DNA of 55,380 nucleotides, from positions 1 to 55,380 of the forward strand of contig JADZAR010000097.1 in assembly GCA_020852475.1 (NCBI GenBank), written 5' to 3'. The stretch is from Nitrosomonas sp. (GTDB lineage Bacteria; Pseudomonadota; Gammaproteobacteria; Burkholderiales; Nitrosomonadaceae). The notes under the pieces are model-generated. The model saw only the letters and a list, made by a program, of their open reading frames with translations. It was not told the DNA's origin and searched no databases. Made by a program: the position numbers and the translations under genes. Below are positions 10,385 through 21,005 of this stretch, one piece after another; within the stretch, counting starts at the first letter, position 1, and each line of letters opens with the position of its first letter.

Positions 10385-10744
10385 ATGGCTCGAATTGCTG
10401 GAGTAAACTTACCAAACCACCAACATATAGTGATAGCATTGACATCAATATATGGCATTGGCAGAACTACCTCTAAAAGTATTTGTAACGAAGCGGGAAT
10501 AGCAGTTGACACAAAACTTAAAGAATTAACAGAGGCACAGCTTGATATCCTACGTGATAATATCGCTAAATTAAATATAGAAGGTGATTTGCGTAGAGAA
10601 ATTTCTATGAATATTAAAAGACTTATGGACCTGGGCTGTTACCGCGGATTACGTCATAAAAAAGGTCTTCCTGTACGAGGACAAAGAACACGTACAAATG
10701 CGCGTACAAGAAAAGGACCAAGAAAAGCTATCCGAGCAAGATAA
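10385..10744 (+). CDS. rpsM: 30S ribosomal protein S13
   Basis: S13 lies in the 30S head and bridges to L5. The 119-residue product opens with [20 protein letters not shown] and has [24 protein letters not shown] near the C terminus, the tRNA-contacting tail. It is the first gene of the alpha group and begins 20 bases after rpmJ; no clear separate promoter was seen in that short gap. Confidence 0.97.
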   Translation: MARIAGVNLPNHQHIVIALTSIYGIGRTTSKSICNEAGIAVDTKLKELTEAQLDILRDNIAKLNIEGDLRREISMNIKRLMDLGCYRGLRHKKGLPVRGQRTRTNARTRKGPRKAIRAR

Positions 10745-10768
10745 ATTATTATTTAAAGTTAATTAATT

Positions 10769-11158
10769 ATGGTAAAGCCAACTGTTCGCATTAGAAAAAA
10801 AATAAAGAAAAATATATCTGAAGGAATTGCTCATATACACGCATCTTTTAACAATACAATTATCACAATAACTGATAGACAAGGTAATGCTTTATCATGG
10901 GCAACATCTGGTGGTTCTGGCTTTAAAGGATCTCGCAAAAGCACTCCTTTTGCAGCGCAGGTTGCCGCCGAGAGCGCCGGTAAAATTGCAATGGAATGTG
11001 GTGTAAAAAATTTAGAAGTTAAAATTAAAGGGCCAGGGCCTGGCAGAGATTCTGCTGTAAGAGCTCTTAATGGCGCCGGTTTTAAGATTACGAGTATATC
11101 TGATGTCACTTCAGTTCCCCATAACGGTTGTAGACCACCTAAAAAGCGTCGAATTTAA
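10769..11158 (+). CDS. rpsK: 30S ribosomal protein S11
   Basis: S11 is a platform protein of the small subunit near the E-site mRNA. The 129-residue product shows [18 protein letters not shown], the [21 protein letters not shown] block and the invariant ending [17 protein letters not shown]. Ordinary length and context. Confidence 0.97.
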   Translation: MVKPTVRIRKKIKKNISEGIAHIHASFNNTIITITDRQGNALSWATSGGSGFKGSRKSTPFAAQVAAESAGKIAMECGVKNLEVKIKGPGPGRDSAVRALNGAGFKITSISDVTSVPHNGCRPPKKRRI

Positions 11159-11169
11159 GGAGAATATAG

Positions 11170-11796
11170 TTGGCTAGATATTTGGAATCTAAATGTAAAC
11201 TTTGTCGAAGAGAGAATGAGAAACTCTTTTTAAAAGGAGAAAAATGCTTCACTGATAAGTGTGCTATAGAAAGAAGAAATTATCCACCCGGACAGCACGG
11301 GCAAAAAAAGGGTAGATTGTCTGATTATGGCGTTCAGTTAAGAGAAAAACAAAAGCTTCGACGAATTTATGGACTTCTGGAGAAACAATTCCGAAATTTA
11401 TATAAACAGGCAGATAAGCAAAAAGGCATTACTGGTGACAACTTGTTAATAATGCTTGAAAGTCGTTTAGACAATATTGTTTATATAATGGGATTTGGTT
11501 CATCTCGAGCGGAAGCAAGGCAAATTGTTAAACATAATGCTGTGCGTGTTAACGGAAGGCGTGTAAATACACCATCGTATTCAGTTAAGCCTGGCGATCT
11601 TATAGAACTCGATAATAAAGCTAAGGAGCATATTCGTTCTAAATCATCTATTCTTGCAGCTGAGTCGAGAGGATTTCCAACCTGGATTGAAATGGATGTT
11701 AAGGGAATGAAGGGTTTATATAAAAATAAACCTGACCGTATAGATTTGCCATCTACAATTAATGAATCGCTCGTGGTTGAATTGTACTCAAAGTAA
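11170..11796 (+). CDS. rpsD: 30S ribosomal protein S4 (four-cysteine form)
   Basis: S4 nucleates 30S assembly and in enterobacteria represses the alpha operon. The 208-residue product has cysteines 9, 12, 26 and 31 (CKLC ... CFTDKC), the zinc-binding type found in many betaproteobacteria and Firmicutes. [17 protein letters not shown] and the S4 RNA-binding domain ([20 protein letters not shown] split at residue ~95-115) follow. The start is TTG, preceded by AAGGAG at 11157-11162; no ATG fits. Confidence 0.97.
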   Translation: MARYLESKCKLCRRENEKLFLKGEKCFTDKCAIERRNYPPGQHGQKKGRLSDYGVQLREKQKLRRIYGLLEKQFRNLYKQADKQKGITGDNLLIMLESRLDNIVYIMGFGSSRAEARQIVKHNAVRVNGRRVNTPSYSVKPGDLIELDNKAKEHIRSKSSILAAESRGFPTWIEMDVKGMKGLYKNKPDRIDLPSTINESLVVELYSK

Positions 11797-11835
11797 CTGC
11801 GTAACTCTTAGTACTATATTTATTAAGGTCATTAG

Positions 11836-12840
11836 ATGCAAGTTAATGAATTATTAACACCTCGTATAATTGATGTTCAGAATATTTCTCCCCTTCACGC
11901 TAGGGTTGTTATGGAACCTTTTGAGCGCGGATACGGTTATACACTAGGAAATGCTTTACGTAGAATTTTATTGTCTTCGATGACAGGTTATGCGCCAACA
12001 GAAGTAAAAATTTCTGGCGTAGTCCACGAATATTCAACAATAGACGGCGTACAAGAAGATGTGGTCGATGTATTATTGAATATCAAGGGCATAGTATTAA
12101 AATTATATTCGGGCGATGAAGCCACGTTAAAATTAAGTAAAGCGGGAAAGGGAGTTGTGACGGCAAATGATTTTGAGAAAAATCATAACGTGGAAATTTT
12201 AAATCCCGATCACATAATCGCACATTTAACATCTGATGGAAAAATTGATCTGCATTTAAAAATATCAAAAGGAAGAGGTTATCTTCCCGCAAGTACTCGA
12301 AAAACACGCGAAACTGATAAAAGTGTAGGCAGCATTATGCTTGATGCTTCTTTTAGCCCTATTAAAAGGGTAAGTTATATAGTGGAAAGCGCTAGAGTTG
12401 AGCAACGTACGGATCTTGATAAGTTAATTATGGATATCGAGACTAATGGAATAGTCGATCCTGAAGAAGCAATTCGGTATGCAGCTCGTATCTTGGTGCA
12501 GCAATTAACTGTATTTGCGGATCTTGAAAGTACTCCCGTGCCAGCTGAACAACCGAAAATTCCACAAATTGATCCAGTATTGCTTAGACCTGTTGACGAT
12601 CTAGAATTAACTGTTCGATCGGCTAATTGTTTGAAAGTTGAGAATATTTATTATATTGGTGATTTAATACAAAGAACGGAGGCAGAGCTTTTACGAACAC
12701 CAAATTTAGGACGTAAATCGCTTAATGAAATAAAGGAAGTACTGGCCGCTCGTGAGTTGACACTAGGCATGAAGCTTGATAATTGGCCTCCAGCAAATTT
12801 GGAAAATTTAACAAAGGATATAAATCATGCGCCATCATAA
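11836..12840 (+). CDS. rpoA: RNA polymerase subunit alpha
   Basis: Alpha subunit, which dimerises to scaffold RNA polymerase and binds UP elements and activators. The 334-residue protein has the N-terminal assembly domain ([20 protein letters not shown], split near residues 26-45) and, after a proline-rich linker at ~230-245, the C-terminal domain with [15 protein letters not shown] and [16 protein letters not shown]. The arginine used for UP-element contact in E. coli (R265) lies in the conserved VRSANCLK. The end overlaps rplQ by 14 bases. Confidence 0.98.
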   Translation: MQVNELLTPRIIDVQNISPLHARVVMEPFERGYGYTLGNALRRILLSSMTGYAPTEVKISGVVHEYSTIDGVQEDVVDVLLNIKGIVLKLYSGDEATLKLSKAGKGVVTANDFEKNHNVEILNPDHIIAHLTSDGKIDLHLKISKGRGYLPASTRKTRETDKSVGSIMLDASFSPIKRVSYIVESARVEQRTDLDKLIMDIETNGIVDPEEAIRYAARILVQQLTVFADLESTPVPAEQPKIPQIDPVLLRPVDDLELTVRSANCLKVENIYYIGDLIQRTEAELLRTPNLGRKSLNEIKEVLAARELTLGMKLDNWPPANLENLTKDINHAPS

Positions 12841-13207
12841 GGCCTTTAGAAAATTAAACCGTACAAGCAGTCATAGAACTGCTATGTTTCGTAATATGAC
12901 TAATTCTCTGATTCATCACGAGTTAATTATGACTACTTTACCTAAAGCCAAAGAACTGAGAAGATTTATCGAGCCTATGATAACCCTTGGTAAAGTTTCA
13001 AGTTTAGCCAATAAACGTAGCGCATTTAATACCCTAAGAGATCGCAAAAGCGTTATAAAGCTATTTTCTGAACTTGGGCCTAGATATATTAATAGACCAG
13101 GAGGTTATATCAGGATTCTAAAAAATGGATATAGAAAAGGAGATAATGCTCCTATGGCTTTGGTTGAGTTAGTTGAACGCCCTGAAATTATTAATATTTC
13201 TGGATAA
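12827..13207 (+). CDS. rplQ: 50S ribosomal protein L17
   Basis: L17 is located at the tunnel exit side of the large subunit. The 126-residue product opens with [17 protein letters not shown], followed by [16 protein letters not shown] and [12 protein letters not shown], and ends with [19 protein letters not shown] and VELVER. AAAGGA precedes the start inside rpoA, and the 14-base overlap suggests coupling. Last gene of the ribosomal cluster. Confidence 0.97.
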   Translation: MRHHKAFRKLNRTSSHRTAMFRNMTNSLIHHELIMTTLPKAKELRRFIEPMITLGKVSSLANKRSAFNTLRDRKSVIKLFSELGPRYINRPGGYIRILKNGYRKGDNAPMALVELVERPEIINISG

Positions 13208-13254
13208 AATTCTTTTTATCATTGAATGACTAAATCTAAGTATATTAGCGTGTA

Positions 13255-14272
13255 ATGGATAAAAATGTCCGTCCTCATTCGTTTAATACAGATAATATAT
13301 TCAAGAATTTATTGAATGTGTTAAAAGATTATAGATATCATGCATATGTGTACTTGACAATGAAATTGGGTATCTCTTTGCAGGAATTTTCTAAGTTAAC
13401 ACAGAGTTTAGTAAGAAGTGGTTTACATTTAGAAATAAAAAAAAAGTATACGTTTAATCGAAATTGTTGATTCGATTAAACGCGAAGAAGTAGAAGATCT
13501 TTTATCATTTCATAAGTATCATTTTCATTTAAATTTATTTGATCAACTAGATTCTACCAATCAATACATTCTAGAAAATATTTCTTTATATTCAAATAGC
13601 CAAAGAATTCCTGTAGTTGTTGTGGAAAATCAAACTAAAGGAAGGGGAAGAAGAAAACAACGATGGTTTTCGAATCCAATCGGCAGTTTGACATTTAGTC
13701 TTTTACTGAGTTTTAAATTAAACTCCAAACATTTGTCAGGACTTAGTTTATTAATATCTTTATGTTTGGTTAGAGTTTTTGCCAAATTGGCACCAGCCGA
13801 GTATCGAATAAAATGGCCAAACGATATTTTATTTAATGAAAGAAAAATTTCAGGAATCTTAATAGAGAGTAAAAGCGATATTTATCGTGGTGTGTCTGTA
13901 ATAATTGGCGTTGGTGTAAACGTCAAATTGCCTAAACAATTTGTTTCTAACATTGAATACCCTATTACTGATCTGTATCAAATCACTGCACGTCGACTGA
14001 ACCGCAATCAATTATTAGCGCATTTTCTAATCGAACTTTATCAGCTTCTTAATATTTTTCGGATTAAAGGATTCGAGCCCTTTCGAGAGGAATGGATGCA
14101 GTTGCACTATTATCATAATAAACCAGTTGAGCTGCGTCTGCCGGATAAAAAAACAATAGTAGGTGTCGTCGCTGGCGTTACAAGCGAAGGGCAGCTTATC
14201 CTTAAAACAGTCAATGGATTGCAGAACTTCGCTATAGGTGACATTTCTCTAAGATCGAAAATTTCAGGTTAA
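13255..14272 (+). pseudogene. birA: birA, biotin-protein ligase split by a frameshift in an A9 run
   Basis: BirA makes biotinyl-AMP and attaches biotin to acetyl-CoA carboxylase (AccB). The N-terminal 65 codons read as the winged-helix repressor domain (FKNLLNVLKDYRYHA ... SLVRSGLHLEIKKK). That frame then ends at 13470. In the next frame the protein continues directly as SIRLIEIVDSIKREEVEDLL, FDQLDSTNQYIL, and the catalytic GRGRRKQRWF, KWPNDILFNERKISG and IIGVGVNV. The join falls in nine adenines (13437-13445); eight would restore one ~338-residue protein. Possible explanations are real decay, a sequencing error, or transcriptional slippage that yields some full-length protein. The catalytic domain alone could also be translated from an internal start such as GTG 13622, but that would lose part of the domain. 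Confidence 0.85.
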
Positions 14273-15039
14273 TGACATCTATATTAGCTGTTGATATTGG
14301 AAATTCCTACATTAAGTGGGGGCTAAATAGAAATCATCACTGGCTTGCTAAAGAGCAAGTATCTCATATGGAAATACAAAAGTTGTCTAGCCAGTGGAAT
14401 AAGTTGAATGATATCAACTTTGTTGTGATTTCTTCGGTTTCACATCATTTAATAACAAAACAGCTCTCTGCAATTGTTAATTCTTTTAATTATAAAACAC
14501 ATTGGATTCAATCTCGATCTTACCAATGTGGTATTACGAATAATTATAAATATCATCATCAGCTCGGTACTGACCGTTGGGCTGCGCTGGTGGGTGCTTG
14601 GAATAAGTCCCATCACTCATGTTTGGTTATTAATGTGGGTACTGCCATGACCGTCGATGCGATTTCCCGTGATGGATTATTCCTTGGGGGGTACATAGTG
14701 CCTGGGCCTTATTTGCAACTTAAAACTTTATTTGCCAGCACTCAGCTTAGTTATGACTTAACAACTAAAGATTCTGAAGTTTTCCCTACAACAACCTCAA
14801 GTGCTATTCATAATGGTATCTGCGTCGCCTTGACTGCATTGATCGAAAAAGCCAAACAACTTTTTTTAAAACACCAAGGATATTACCCGCAGAATTGTAT
14901 CGTAAGTGGTGGTGGAGCAAGTTTTATTCGCGACCACATTGATTTTCCTTTTATTGAAATCGATAACTTGGTTCTTGAAGGTCTGGTTTTTATTGCGCAT
15001 GATTTGCTTCAAACAGAAAACTTTCTTAACATTTCATGA
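14272..15039 (+). CDS. coaX: Type III pantothenate kinase
   Basis: Phosphorylates pantothenate in the first step of coenzyme A synthesis; the CoaX type is insensitive to CoA feedback and often needs a monovalent cation. The 255-residue product has the phosphate-binding loop [13 protein letters not shown], then [23 protein letters not shown] and LGGYIVPG, all family signatures. The start overlaps the birA stop (TAATG), and the end overlaps engB, so the three genes form one operon. Pairing of birA and coaX in one unit is common in betaproteobacteria. Confidence 0.94.
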   Translation: MTSILAVDIGNSYIKWGLNRNHHWLAKEQVSHMEIQKLSSQWNKLNDINFVVISSVSHHLITKQLSAIVNSFNYKTHWIQSRSYQCGITNNYKYHHQLGTDRWAALVGAWNKSHHSCLVINVGTAMTVDAISRDGLFLGGYIVPGPYLQLKTLFASTQLSYDLTTKDSEVFPTTTSSAIHNGICVALTALIEKAKQLFLKHQGYYPQNCIVSGGGASFIRDHIDFPFIEIDNLVLEGLVFIAHDLLQTENFLNIS

Positions 15040-15626
15040 TTTTATTCGACGGCGCAACTTTTTATACATCTGCTAACAGTCTGAAAGATTTGCCTACGCA
15101 TGACGGAAAAGAAATTGCATTCGCAGGACGCTCAAATGCTGGAAAATCTAGTGCTATTAATACTCTTACACGTCGCAACAGGCTTGCATTTACAAGCAAG
15201 ACGCCCGGAAGAACACAGCAGATCAATTATTTTCGTTTATGTTCAGGTCATTTTCTTGTAGATTTGCCTGGCTATGGATACGCAAAAACACCCATTACCA
15301 TTCGGAAGCACTGGGAAATATTTCTTACGCAATATTTATCAACACGAAAAGAGCTCTTTGGTCTTGTTTTAATCATTGATATTCGGCATCCACTAAAAGA
15401 TCTCGATCTACAGATGCTCGAGTGGTTTTCTGTAACACAAAAGCCTGTTCATATTCTGCTGACTAAATCTGATAAACTGAGCAGGCAACAAGCCACGCTG
15501 ACGTTGATGCAAGTAAAATCCTTTTTGAAAATAAATTACCCATTAGTGAGTGTGCAGTTATTTTCGAGTAGTAAACTGATTGGAATTAATGAGGTCAATC
15601 ACATAATTCAAAGTTGGATTGAATAA
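15036..15626 (+). CDS. engB: Ribosome biogenesis GTPase EngB/YsxC/YihA
   Basis: GTPase needed for late 50S subunit assembly. The 196-residue product has the G1 loop GRSNAGKS (residues 31-38), a G2-like [10 protein letters not shown]3 DLPGYGYA (76-83) and G4 TKSDKL (~145). It overlaps coaX by four bases (ATGA). It is the last gene of the very AT-rich section. Confidence 0.94.
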   Translation: MILFDGATFYTSANSLKDLPTHDGKEIAFAGRSNAGKSSAINTLTRRNRLAFTSKTPGRTQQINYFRLCSGHFLVDLPGYGYAKTPITIRKHWEIFLTQYLSTRKELFGLVLIIDIRHPLKDLDLQMLEWFSVTQKPVHILLTKSDKLSRQQATLTLMQVKSFLKINYPLVSVQLFSSSKLIGINEVNHIIQSWIE

Positions 15627-16900
<1,274 letters not shown>

Positions 16901-16937
16901 CGCTGAGCGATTATATTACGGCAAGAGCGCCATCGGA

Positions 16938-17675
16938 CTATTTTTTAATAGACTGATTTGCGCTCCTTAATTTGTCTTCAATTGCCTGCGCAGGAATCAT
17001 GCCGCCTACAATGGAGCCATCGGCGAAAATCAGTGTTGGTGTTCCGGTCACACGATTTTCTTGTCCGGATTTTAGTAATGTAGGTATCGGGGTTTCACAA
17101 TCGTTGGTTTTTGGAGTGATGCCTCTGAGCATGAAATCATCCCATGCCTTGATCTGGTCCTGTGCACACCAGATTGATGTGGAGAGTTCCAAAGAACCTC
17201 TTAAGACTGGATACAGCAAAGTATAGATTGTGATATCAGTGATATTCACCAGTTCCTTTTCAAGTTGTTTGCAATACGGACAATTTGGGTCGGTAAAGAT
17301 AGCAAGCTTTCGTTCACCATTGCCTTTCACGATTTTTATCGCGAATTCAAGTGGTAGTGTATCAAGTGGTACGCGTCGTGCTGCTTTGATTTCTTGCAGG
17401 CGTTCGTTCGTGACGCTTGTTCTTGATTTTGTGTCAACGATATGCCCGAAAAAGAAATGTTCGGCTTTCTCATCAGTGTAAAACAGCTCGCCACCGACAA
17501 GTACCTCGTAGAGTCCAAGATAAGGTGTTTTCCGCAAGCTCTCAATTTTTGCGCCTGGAAAATGAGGTTCTATGGCCTTTTCGACTGCTTCTTCGTTCGC
17601 CCAGGTGAATCCTGCTCCTGAGAGGATATAAATGAACAGGATCAGAATGAATCGTGTTAAGTGCTGCGAGACCAT
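16938..17675 (-). CDS. dsbC: Thiol:disulfide interchange protein DsbC
   Basis: Periplasmic disulfide isomerase/thioredoxin-fold protein. The 245-residue precursor has a signal peptide (hydrophobic residues 8-24, likely cut after WA at 26), an N-terminal dimerisation domain, and a thioredoxin domain with active site FTDPNCPYCKQLE (C132-P-Y-C135). The cis-proline loop is RVTGTPTLIF. Two further cysteines (~169 and ~193) match the structural disulfide of DsbC. CPYC replaces the CGYC of E. coli. It is convergent with hemB and lies downstream of the UbiH-family gene. Confidence 0.92.
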   Translation of the reverse strand: MVSQHLTRFILILFIYILSGAGFTWANEEAVEKAIEPHFPGAKIESLRKTPYLGLYEVLVGGELFYTDEKAEHFFFGHIVDTKSRTSVTNERLQEIKAARRVPLDTLPLEFAIKIVKGNGERKLAIFTDPNCPYCKQLEKELVNITDITIYTLLYPVLRGSLELSTSIWCAQDQIKAWDDFMLRGITPKTNDCETPIPTLLKSGQENRVTGTPTLIFADGSIVGGMIPAQAIEDKLRSANQSIKK

Positions 17676-17699
17676 GATGATACTCCGTTAAAATTGTTT

Positions 17700-18866
17700 T
17701 CAGCTCAGTGCATGCTGCATGAGCTGGTTTTTGATCAAAGGTAAATGATTGGTGATTTCGAGTCCCAAATTTCGAATTCTGGCAAGGGTTGGATTTGAAT
17801 TGTTGAACAACTTCTGTAAGCCGTCGGTGACTGTTTCCAAAGCCAGAATATCTTCCTTGCGTGCACATTCATAACGACGTAACAACATTAAATCACCAAT
17901 ATCAGATTGAAAACCACGCTTCCGGATAATTTCTGCAAGTTTGCGTACGTCACGCAGTCCCAGATTGACACCTTGACCCGCCAATGGATGGATTCCGTGT
18001 GCTGCATCGCCAACCAGAACAAAACGTGGCTTAATCAAAGAGTCGGCATGTACAAAATTCAAAGGAAAGCCGGCTGGTGGCGTGATGAGCTCAAGCCTGC
18101 CCAATGTGTACGAAGCTGCTTCCGCAACACGCAGGCATAGTGCCTCGGCGGAAAGTTCCCGCAATTGTGCTGCATGGATTTCGCTGGTTGACCAGACCAT
18201 GGATACTCTATGATCTGCCAGTGGTAACAGCGCCAGAACGCCATTGCGTCTGAACCATTGATATGCGATATTGCGGTGTGGTAATTCCGTGTTGTAATTG
18301 GCAACGACGCCGATTTGCTGGTAAGCATGGCGCGAAACTCCTATGCCGGCCTGTTGACGTGTCCATGAATTGACACCATCAGCGCCGACAACAAGTGCGG
18401 CTTCAAGTGTACGGCCATCTTCAAGCTGTATTTCAGCATGCGTGGTGTGCCAGATGATGGCGACACAGCTGGCGGGACAGATAATATCCAGGTTTTTTTC
18501 AGATTGTAATGCTTCCCAGACCGCAGCCTGCAATTGGCGGTTCTCGATGATATGTGCCAGTTCGGCAACGCCGGTTTCATATGCACTGAAGTGGATATGC
18601 GAGCAATTATCATCACCAAAAATGCTCATGTCATAAACCGGTGTCAGACGCGATGTATCCATTCGTTGCCAGATTCCCAGATCACGTAAAAAATCCACGC
18701 TGCCTGGGCTGATGGCATAAACACGGCTGTCCCAGCTTTCATCACTGGGTAAAGAAGAGGGCTCGCGCGGCTCGATCAATGCAATCCTGAGACCGCTGCT
18801 TCTTAATGCAGCTACTAGACTTGCGCCGACCAATCCGCCGCCAATAACAACCATATCAAATTTCAT
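17700..18866 (-). CDS. UbiH/UbiF/COQ6-family FAD monooxygenase
   Basis: Flavin-dependent hydroxylase of ubiquinone synthesis, modifying the ring of a membrane-bound intermediate. The chosen start gives 388 residues, opening MKFDMVVIGGGLVGASL, the Rossmann FAD motif. The second FAD motif is FVLVGDAAHGIHPLAGQGVNLG near residue 285 (two parts: LVGDAAHGIHP and AGQGVNLG). An upstream in-frame start (18920) would add 18 residues before the Rossmann fold and is unlikely. Which ring position it hydroxylates (UbiH, UbiF, UbiI or UbiM) cannot be decided from sequence alone. Confidence 0.88.
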   Translation of the reverse strand: MKFDMVVIGGGLVGASLVAALRSSGLRIALIEPREPSSLPSDESWDSRVYAISPGSVDFLRDLGIWQRMDTSRLTPVYDMSIFGDDNCSHIHFSAYETGVAELAHIIENRQLQAAVWEALQSEKNLDIICPASCVAIIWHTTHAEIQLEDGRTLEAALVVGADGVNSWTRQQAGIGVSRHAYQQIGVVANYNTELPHRNIAYQWFRRNGVLALLPLADHRVSMVWSTSEIHAAQLRELSAEALCLRVAEAASYTLGRLELITPPAGFPLNFVHADSLIKPRFVLVGDAAHGIHPLAGQGVNLGLRDVRKLAEIIRKRGFQSDIGDLMLLRRYECARKEDILALETVTDGLQKLFNNSNPTLARIRNLGLEITNHLPLIKNQLMQHALS

Positions 18867-18944
18867 AGCATGATTATACAATTGCTTTACGTAATAAGGG
18901 AAAAACAATGATTGAGTCACTGTTCGAGAGAATCGGTTCTTCTA

Positions 18945-18956
18945 CTCTTCCGATCT
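18945..18956 (+). other. Twelve bases identical to the end of the Illumina adapter
   Basis: CTCTTCCGATCT here is identical to the last 12 bases of the common Illumina sequencing adapter; the base before it is A, where the adapter has G. It lies between the divergent starts of the UbiH-family gene and lolC. It may be chance, or a trace of adapter sequence left in the assembly. It does not disrupt a gene. Confidence 0.4.
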
Positions 18957-19004
18957 TAATTGTGGCACACTGCATGTTTTGCTGATTAAACACTTATTTA
19001 ACCT

Positions 19005-20252
19005 GTGTCTCCCTACGAACTTTTTATCGGACTGCGCTATACCCGCGCAAAAAAACGCAATCACTTCATTTCATTTATTTCGCTGATTTCACTGCTTGGC
19101 ATCACGTTGGGTATGACCGCGCTGATTACCGTCATGTCGGTGATGAACGGCTTTCAGAAGGAAGTGCGCGCGCGTATTCTCGGTGTTGCTTCACATGTCC
19201 AGATCAGCGGGCTCGATAATCGACTGACTGACTGGGAGTCTACTGCAACCGAAGCTGCCCGGCACCCGGATGTTATCGCTGCGGCGCCGTTTGTCAACGC
19301 TCAGGCAATGGTCTCTTACGATCAGGTGGTTCATGGTGCGATTGTTCGCGGAATATTGCCGGATAAGGAAAATACGGTGGCGGATTTTGACGCGATGATG
19401 GTCAGCGGCGCATTGCAGGATTTACAGCCCGGTGAATTCAATATTATTATCGGGTTGGAGCTGTCGCGTAGTCTTGGTGCATACCGTGGAGACAAGATCG
19501 TATTGATTTCACCCCAGGGGCAGGTCACACCCGCAGGCATTCTGCCGCGACTCAAGCAGTTTACTGTTGTCGGCATTTTTGAGGCCGGCCATTTTGAATA
19601 TGACTCCGGCCTGGTGCTGATTCATATGAACGATGCACAAAAACTCTATCGTATGACCGATGACGCGGTATCCGGTGTTCGTTTGAAGCTGAGTGACATG
19701 TTTCTCGCGCCCAAGGTTGTCAATGATCTGGCAACATCATTATCTGGTGCATTTTATATTACTGACTGGACAAAACAGCACGCCAATTATTTTCGTGCGA
19801 TACAGATTGAAAAGCGCATGTTGTCGTTGATTCTGGCGCTGATTATTGCGGTGGCGGCATTTAATATCGTTTCTACGCTGGTTATGGCGGTTACCGACAA
19901 ACAATCCGACATTGCGATTCTACGTACACTTGGCGCAAGTCCAGGCAGTATTATGAAAGTTTTTATAGTGCAAGGGACTTTCATTGGCGTCGCTGGAACG
20001 GTACTGGGTGTAACCGGCGGCATGCTGTTGGCGTTTAACGTCGGAGAAGTGGTGGCGTTTATAGAATGGATCTTCAGTGTGCAATTTCTTTCGAATGAAA
20101 TTTACTACATCAGTGAAATTCCCAGTGATCCGCAGGCTGAAGATATTATCACAGTGGCGCTCGTTTCTTTCGCGCTGAGTTTGCTGGCAACGCTTTATCC
20201 AAGTTACCGGGCATCCAAGGTCAATCCGGCAGAGGCTTTGCGGTATGAGTGA
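19005..20252 (+). CDS. lolC: Lipoprotein-releasing system permease LolC/LolE
   Basis: Inner-membrane subunit of the ABC machine that extracts outer-membrane lipoproteins and hands them to LolA. The 415-residue product begins SPYELFIGLRYTRAKKRNHFISF, seen as ELFIGLRYTRAKKRN, with a first membrane span at ~25-48, a large periplasmic domain, and three C-terminal spans with the FtsX-like AILRTLGASPGSIMKVFIVQG. Start is GTG with a poor ribosome binding site. Only one permease gene accompanies lolD, so it may work as a homodimer. Confidence 0.92.
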   Translation: MSPYELFIGLRYTRAKKRNHFISFISLISLLGITLGMTALITVMSVMNGFQKEVRARILGVASHVQISGLDNRLTDWESTATEAARHPDVIAAAPFVNAQAMVSYDQVVHGAIVRGILPDKENTVADFDAMMVSGALQDLQPGEFNIIIGLELSRSLGAYRGDKIVLISPQGQVTPAGILPRLKQFTVVGIFEAGHFEYDSGLVLIHMNDAQKLYRMTDDAVSGVRLKLSDMFLAPKVVNDLATSLSGAFYITDWTKQHANYFRAIQIEKRMLSLILALIIAVAAFNIVSTLVMAVTDKQSDIAILRTLGASPGSIMKVFIVQGTFIGVAGTVLGVTGGMLLAFNVGEVVAFIEWIFSVQFLSNEIYYISEIPSDPQAEDIITVALVSFALSLLATLYPSYRASKVNPAEALRYE

Positions 20253-20937
20253 TATTGTCATCTCATGTCAAAACCTGTTTAAGCAATTCGATCAGGGGGA
20301 TCTGGAAGTCCCGGTATTAAAAGGTGTCAATCTTAAGGTGGAGCGCGGAGAGTTGGCTGCCATCGTGGGTGCCTCCGGATCAGGCAAAAGCACATTGTTG
20401 CATCTACTGGGTGGTCTTGACAAACCCAGCAGTGGGGAAATCAATATCCTTGGCCAGAACATAGCGGCAATGAATGAAAATACGCGCTGCAAGTTGCGTA
20501 ATGGCTCGCTGGGCTTTATTTATCAGTTTCATCATTTGTTGCCTGAATTTACAGCGCAGGAGAATGTGGCAATGCCGCTGTTGATCAGGCGTATGAGCAA
20601 GCAGGAGGCTCTGGAGCGCGCCGCTGAAGTTTTACGGCAAGTGGGGCTTGGGCATCGGCTGGTACATACGCCGAGTGAATTATCCGGCGGCGAACGTCAG
20701 CGTGCTGCTGTGGCGCGCGCATTGATTACTCAACCAGCCTGTATACTGGCTGACGAACCCACTGGTAATCTTGATCGTCATACCGCAGAAGCTGTTTTTG
20801 ATTTAATGCTGGAATTGAACGAAAAAGTAAATGCCAGCTTGATTATCGTAACCCATGATCAGCATTTGGCTAATCGCGCTAAACATATCCGGCAGCTCAT
20901 TGACGGTGTGCTGCAGGATGTTGAACGGGCGCTTTGA
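20245..20937 (+). CDS. lolD: Lipoprotein-releasing system ATP-binding protein LolD
   Basis: ATPase of the Lol release complex. The 230-residue protein has Walker A GASGSGKST (42-50), the ABC signature LSGGERQ (146-152), Walker B ILADEP (167-172) and the Lol-typical EPTGNLD. It overlaps lolC by eight bases, indicating a coupled operon. Confidence 0.94.
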   Translation: MSDIVISCQNLFKQFDQGDLEVPVLKGVNLKVERGELAAIVGASGSGKSTLLHLLGGLDKPSSGEINILGQNIAAMNENTRCKLRNGSLGFIYQFHHLLPEFTAQENVAMPLLIRRMSKQEALERAAEVLRQVGLGHRLVHTPSELSGGERQRAAVARALITQPACILADEPTGNLDRHTAEAVFDLMLELNEKVNASLIIVTHDQHLANRAKHIRQLIDGVLQDVERAL

Positions 20938-21005
20938 TGAACTATCTTTAGAAAAGTGTTGCCAATAATGGCCCAGATTATCCTGTTCGGTTTTAAGCAA
21001 GCAAA

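Noticed and set aside
13255-13470. Stand-alone 71-residue gene
   Set aside because: It is the winged-helix domain of BirA cut off by the frameshift, ending in junk residues after the A9 run.
1-15626. AT-rich start of the window as horizontally acquired DNA
   Set aside because: Gene order and protein sequences are those of a betaproteobacterial core cluster; regional bias is a simpler explanation.
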